This document shows positions 29,436 through 33,059 of a stretch of 33,059 nt of DNA, one piece after another (position 1 is the stretch's first letter; each line of letters begins with the position of its first letter). The stretch lies in the NCBI GenBank assembly GCA_041859375.1, contig JBHEKP010000340.1, positions 1 through 33,059 of the forward strand. The letters run 5' to 3'. The notes beneath the pieces are model-generated. The model saw only the letters and a program-made list of their open reading frames with translations. It was not told where the DNA came from and searched no databases. The stretch comes from JBHEKP01 sp041859375 (GTDB lineage Bacteria; Hydrogenedentota; Hydrogenedentia; Hydrogenedentales; CAITNO01). The translations under genes and the position numbers were made by a program.

Positions 29436-31916
29436 TTATTCCAAGGGAACCTGTGAACCGGCATCCAGAATGAGCATTTTTTGGCCGTTGGAAATGGTGA
29501 GCTTCTTGGTGGAGGAACTGTATTCGTTGGCCCGCCAGTTGCCCACAATGGTGTCGCCCAGATTGACATCCACAGGGGTGGTGCGCCCGTCCCGGTGGTT
29601 CACCACCAGCCTGAACCGGGGGGGCATGCCCTCCTTGTGGAAAACACCGCGCATTTCCACCGTGCTTCCATAGGTGGCCGGATCCACATTTTCCGGCATT
29701 GTTTCCACGGATTCAGGCTGTTGCTGCCCGTTTTGCGGGAGATCCTGCCCGTCTTGACCGGGCACAACCTGCGGCAACTGGGTGCTGTCCGCAGGGGTTG
29801 GGGGGGCGGCAACGGCCACCGGCGGGATGGCCGGAGGCTTTGGCAACGCCGTTTCTGACGCCTTTGACGGGCTGGAAACCGGCGGGGCAGGAGGCGTGGG
29901 CGGGGACACGGCCAAGGGTGTCGGCGCGGGTTCGGCTGCCGTTTCGGGCTGGGATGCCGGGGAAAGGGGAGGCAATGCCGCGGACGGCGGTTTAACCACA
30001 GCCGGACGACCGGGTGTGGGCACGGCCATTTTTCCCGCCGTCAAGGGGGCGACCATCACCGCCACGGCAAAAAGCACCACCCCCATGAATCCGGAGGCGG
30101 GGGCAATCCACCAAAAACTTTTCTCCCCGCGCATGGCCATGTGCGTGGCGGCGGCCATGCCGCCCCATCCCAGGATTCCCACAGCCACCCCGGCCCAAAT
30201 TTCCCATCCCCCGGCGGCGCTTCCGAGCGCGCGCCCCAGCCCAAGCCCCAGCCCGAGGACAAAGGTCATCACAATCCAAAGTCCGGAAAAGGCAAGCCCG
30301 CGCCGGGACGCGCCCTGAAGCACGGTCACCAGGCAGGCCAGCAGCGCGCCCATAATTAGGAGAAAGCGCACCGAATTGACCGGGAAAAACACGGCGGCCA
30401 CAAGAAAGGCCAGCGCCGCCCCGTAGGCGGGCGCTGCCTCGCGCGCCAGATGGGAAATCTCCCCCGGGGCGTTGAGCCTGCGGAACAGGGTGGGCTGCTC
30501 GTTCGGCAAATCGCCGGGGGAATTGGCCCCCAGCGCGCCCCGCGCCCACTGGCGCAGGTTGCGCAAATCGGCCAGCGCCCTCTCCAGCAGTTCCCTCTCC
30601 TCCGCCGCCTGCTGCTCGTTCAGCCCCCCCCGCGCGGCGGGCAGGGTGTTCTGGGCGAGCAGCCGCTGGTACGCCTCCACGGCGCCCATGTCCGACTCAA
30701 AATCCTTGACAACCTGCTTCAGCCGCGCCTGGCAGAAGGCCACCCGCGCCCTGGCGCGCCTGCGCTCGGACTCCGCCTGCATGCGCCCGTCCAGGGCCGC
30801 CGCGGCGGGCAGATTTTCCTCCTGGGCCAGCCGCCGCCACTCCGCGTGCCTCCGCTCGGCGAGGGAACGCGCCTCGAAGGCCAGCCTCAGTTCGTCCGTG
30901 TGGCGCTGCAGCGGCGGCCTCGGATCTTCGGAAACGGGGGGGATGTCCCCGCCGATGGTTTCCAGGTTCACCGCGTCAAGACCGGTGTCAAGCCGCCCGC
31001 CCGCCTCGTGGGCGTTCGCGGCGCACAGCCAGCCCTTGAGGTTGACCCGCTGCCGCTCCAGGTTTTCCCGGCGCGCGCGCAGCGCGCCCACCCGGGCGAA
31101 ATAAAGCTCAGGACCGAGTTCGCCCACCCGGAAACTGAGCATCACCTTGGCGATGTCCTCCATCACTGCGACTAGGCGCTCGTCCGCCTCAAAGAGCAAA
31201 TCCTTCAAACGCCTATCCAGCCGCCGCCGCGCCCTGCGCACAATGCGCGTGTACGCGTTGGCCGTTTCCGTGTCCATCCCTTCGGGGGACGCCTGTTCCC
31301 CTCCTCCGTTTTCACCTTCGGGCAGCAGGCGCGCCTCCAGGGAAAGAAGAATTTGCAGCGGTTCCAGCGGATCAAGCGCGGTCACGGCCTCCTCATGGGG
31401 GGGCTTTTCCACAGGCGGGGGCGTCTCCGTGGCGGACGCCTCTTTTTTGACCGGCTCCGCGGGGAGCCCCGGATCGGAGTCCTCCCGCAACAGGGCCGGG
31501 TTCGGCGGCAATGGCTTTTGCCTGGGGGCCGGGGTGGCGGGTTGTTCCAGTTTTTCTGGATTGAATCCGCTGTCCCTCTTGGGCTTGGAATCAGTGTCCG
31601 CAGGCCGCAAACCCGACGGGGCAACCGCGGGGGTGTCTTGTCTTTTTGACACCGGTTCGGGCGGGGAAGAACCTGCCCGCTCCTGTCCGCGCACCCGCTG
31701 GCCGGGCTCCCGCATCAGTTCCGGATGGTCCACCAACCGGATATCCCGGCCTATGGCCACCGCCTCATCCGGCAGGGGAATCCAAAATTTGCGGCGGCAG
31801 GAAACACATTTTCCCGGTTTTCCGAGCATATCTGGAATAATGCGCATTTTCTGCCCGCAGAGACAGAAAAAACGGTAATCTTTAAACTCCACGCTCAAAG
31901 GCGTCCACCCCCGCAT
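29436..31916 (-). CDS. Zinc-ribbon, coiled-coil, multi-TM protein with a C-terminal beta-rich domain
   Basis: The protein has 826 residues and no recognised family over its full length. Near the N-terminus C-L-C and C-V-S-C (Cys18, 20, 37, 40) form a zinc-ribbon-like pair. A Pro/Ser/Lys-rich linker is followed by charged helices (about 190-430) with coiled-coil character. About five membrane helices fill residues 485-622. A proline-rich linker (about 625-730) leads to a final domain of about 90 residues with M-R-G-V-F-H-K-E-G, R-F-R-L-V-V-N-H-R-D-G-R, V-N-L-G-D-T-I-V-G-N-W and K-L-T-I-S-N-G-Q-K-M-L-I-L-D. The layout suggests a cytosolic zinc-binding and helical part, a membrane bundle and an external beta domain, so it may link cytosol and envelope. 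TAGGA lies just before ATG 31916. No function can be assigned. Confidence 0.78.
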   Translation of the reverse strand: MRGWTPLSVEFKDYRFFCLCGQKMRIIPDMLGKPGKCVSCRRKFWIPLPDEAVAIGRDIRLVDHPELMREPGQRVRGQERAGSSPPEPVSKRQDTPAVAPSGLRPADTDSKPKRDSGFNPEKLEQPATPAPRQKPLPPNPALLREDSDPGLPAEPVKKEASATETPPPVEKPPHEEAVTALDPLEPLQILLSLEARLLPEGENGGGEQASPEGMDTETANAYTRIVRRARRRLDRRLKDLLFEADERLVAVMEDIAKVMLSFRVGELGPELYFARVGALRARRENLERQRVNLKGWLCAANAHEAGGRLDTGLDAVNLETIGGDIPPVSEDPRPPLQRHTDELRLAFEARSLAERRHAEWRRLAQEENLPAAAALDGRMQAESERRRARARVAFCQARLKQVVKDFESDMGAVEAYQRLLAQNTLPAARGGLNEQQAAEERELLERALADLRNLRQWARGALGANSPGDLPNEQPTLFRRLNAPGEISHLAREAAPAYGAALAFLVAAVFFPVNSVRFLLIMGALLACLVTVLQGASRRGLAFSGLWIVMTFVLGLGLGLGRALGSAAGGWEIWAGVAVGILGWGGMAAATHMAMRGEKSFWWIAPASGFMGVVLFAVAVMVAPLTAGKMAVPTPGRPAVVKPPSAALPPLSPASQPETAAEPAPTPLAVSPPTPPAPPVSSPSKASETALPKPPAIPPVAVAAPPTPADSTQLPQVVPGQDGQDLPQNGQQQPESVETMPENVDPATYGSTVEMRGVFHKEGMPPRFRLVVNHRDGRTTPVDVNLGDTIVGNWRANEYSSSTKKLTISNGQKMLILDAGSQVPLE

Positions 31917-32035
31917 TTCCTACCAACTCATTACCCATTTATGTGCGCAATCCCTGTCGTGCACCTGTGTGCACAGCCCGTCAATTGCCGCCCTACTCTC
32001 CCGAACCTTTGGTCACTACCCCAAAAGGCATCTAT

Positions 32036-32066
32036 ATTATATCCGAAAACCTGACTCTTTGGGCAA
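32036..32066 (-). promoter_or_regulatory. Weak candidate promoter for the 826-residue gene
   Basis: On the minus strand TTGCCC (32061-32066), a 19-base spacer and a perfect TATAAT (32036-32041) lie about 120 bases upstream of ATG 31916. The spacer is long. The 210-base gap 31917-32126 is notably AT-rich in its right half and holds no gene I can support. Confidence 0.35.
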
Positions 32067-32126
32067 TAATCGCAGTTTTGTTAACAACCATCATTTTTTA
32101 TCCGTTTTCAGGCGGTCCAACCATTG

Positions 32127-33059
32127 TTATGGGGCGGGGCGCAACTGTTCCCAACGGACCTTCCATTGTCCGTCTTCCGGAAAACCGGGTGCGTTATGGG
32201 CGGGGGCTCCGTCCCATCCCGCCGCCATCATGGCCACGGCATACAAAAGTCCGCCACTGGAGGGAAAATAGGGCCATGGCCCCCCCTCCACGGGATAGCC
32301 GCGTGCGTCAAAATCGAAATTTGGGTGCATGAGCAGGTCCACCGCCCGTTCCGTTTCCCCCAACCGCGCCGCCATCATGGCCAGCATGGGGAAATCCCAT
32401 CCCCAGGTGCGGTTCCACTGCCAGGTCTCCATGATTTTGTCCAGCGTGCGCCGCGCAGTCTCCCGATCCACCCCGTCCCCCGGCAGCATCCCCAAGACCC
32501 CGGCCATGGACGGGTGGTTGTGGTTCCATGTGGTGTAACTGTCAGGCAGGTTTTCCTCCAGCAGATACACCCCGTTCTGAACCGGCAACGGGGCCAGACC
32601 GTTCAAGACTTTTTGCCAGGTCTCTTCCGGCGGCAACCCCATGCGCTCCCGCCATGCCAGCGCGATACGCAACCCGGTGCGCCAGTAGCCCAGCTCAAAG
32701 GAGGGGTTGAGCACCTTCTCCGGCGGGGTGGTTTCCGGAACGGTGTAAATGGGTGGCCCCAGCACGTACCGGTTCTTTTCCTTCTCAAACACCGCAAAAT
32801 CCGCCATGAAATCGGCGGTGTCAAACACGATATCCCGCCATGCCTCCAGCGTTTGCCCGCATGGATGCGTCCGGTACATCAGTTCGGCGAAGAAGATCGG
32901 GTGGGGCTGCTGCCAAAGCAGCATGGCATGGATGGGATGGGGCGATTCGCGCCCCTCCGGCCCGGTGCATTTCGGCCAACGGGCTCCCTTGTATCCCTGT
33001 CTTGCGGCCAGTTCGCGGGCGGAACCGAGCAGCTTATGATAAATGGACACGCTCCGCAT
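32127..33059 (-). CDS. 3' part of a six-hairpin (alpha/alpha-barrel) glycoside hydrolase
   Basis: The gene runs off the right edge, so only its last 310 codons are seen, and the first visible ATG need not be the start. The helical, Trp/Tyr/His-rich sequence is typical of six-hairpin glycosidases: H-A-M-L-L-W-Q-Q-P-H-P-I-F-F-A-E-L-M-Y-R, L-G-Y-W-R-T-G-L-R-I-A-L-A-W-R, T-T-W-N-H-N-H-P-S-M-A-G and T-W-G-W-D-F-P-M-L-A-M-M-A-A-R. The overall pattern brings to mind GH95 or GH65-type enzymes, which release terminal sugars. The catalytic acid cannot be assigned from this part. It shares general fold with the exported toroid proteins at 5643-9121. No intrinsic terminator was recognised after the stop. 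Confidence 0.75.
   Translation of the reverse strand: MRSVSIYHKLLGSARELAARQGYKGARWPKCTGPEGRESPHPIHAMLLWQQPHPIFFAELMYRTHPCGQTLEAWRDIVFDTADFMADFAVFEKEKNRYVLGPPIYTVPETTPPEKVLNPSFELGYWRTGLRIALAWRERMGLPPEETWQKVLNGLAPLPVQNGVYLLEENLPDSYTTWNHNHPSMAGVLGMLPGDGVDRETARRTLDKIMETWQWNRTWGWDFPMLAMMAARLGETERAVDLLMHPNFDFDARGYPVEGGPWPYFPSSGGLLYAVAMMAAGWDGAPAHNAPGFPEDGQWKVRWEQLRPAP

Noticed and set aside
1..33059. Mobile elements, CRISPR, toxin-antitoxin or defence genes
   Set aside because: I looked for transposase, integrase, nuclease and restriction motifs, terminal repeats and spaced direct repeats on both strands and saw none.

Overview
The window is a gene-dense, high-GC stretch (by eye about 65% G+C) of a bacterial chromosome. 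I see no tRNA, rRNA, CRISPR array, insertion sequence or phage gene. Housekeeping genes (smc, rarA, rny, comF, a ymdB-type phosphodiesterase, yqeY, nfeD and floA) sit beside secreted carbohydrate-associated proteins and poorly known membrane proteins. The secreted alpha/alpha-toroid proteins, the metal-dependent Amidohydro_2 enzyme, the N-terminal zinc-ribbon/coiled-coil/membrane protein and the near-consensus sigma-70 promoters would fit an uncultured Gram-negative-like lineage near the PVC group or Hydrogenedentota. This is an inference from gene content, not a phylogenetic placement.

Layout. 1-244 is the C-terminus of a probable LacI/GntR-type sugar regulator. 372-4625 (minus) is a membrane-microdomain operon: long NfeD (ClpP-class protease plus membrane and OB domains), a 102-residue unknown, short NfeD, FloA (SPFH), and a one-pass Pro/Ala-rich unknown. 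4800-9121 (plus) holds the YmdB-type metallophosphoesterase and a translationally coupled pair of exported proteins, a seven-bladed propeller fused to an alpha/alpha-toroid domain followed by a stand-alone toroid protein. 9128-11653 (minus) is a TPR-transmembrane protein with a distant phosphodiester-glycosidase-like region. 11998-16759 (plus) is smc followed closely by a GT4-type glycosyltransferase, whose 3' end overlaps a convergent small HTH gene.

17406-20113 holds yqeY, a Cys/Lys-rich membrane-anchored protein (minus), and rarA. 20142-24987 has three strong sigma-70 promoters, each ahead of one gene: a PASTA x5 plus LRR x6 lipoprotein, a TlpA-like thioredoxin-fold protein, and rny with a leader of about 260 nt. 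The first and third of these genes end in clear intrinsic terminators. 25027-28571 holds a DUF962/Mpo1-like protein, comF overlapping an Amidohydro_2 gene (minus), a glycine-zipper lipoprotein and a two-TM protein. 28593-31916 (minus) holds a CREST-like membrane protein and an 826-residue zinc-ribbon/coiled-coil/multi-TM protein. The right edge is the 3' part of a six-hairpin glycosidase gene.

How the genes fit together. The sugar regulator, toroid pair, glycosidase and amidohydrolase suggest polysaccharide or uronate use. NfeD/FloA, the PASTA-LRR lipoprotein, TPR protein and glycosyltransferase suggest envelope organisation. SMC, RarA, ComF, RNase Y and the YmdB homologue are core DNA and RNA functions. 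I found no convincing defence island or wholly new system. The best candidates for unstudied biology are the propeller-toroid pair, the Cys/Lys-rich protein, the nfeD/floA companions, the rny leader and the 826-residue membrane protein.
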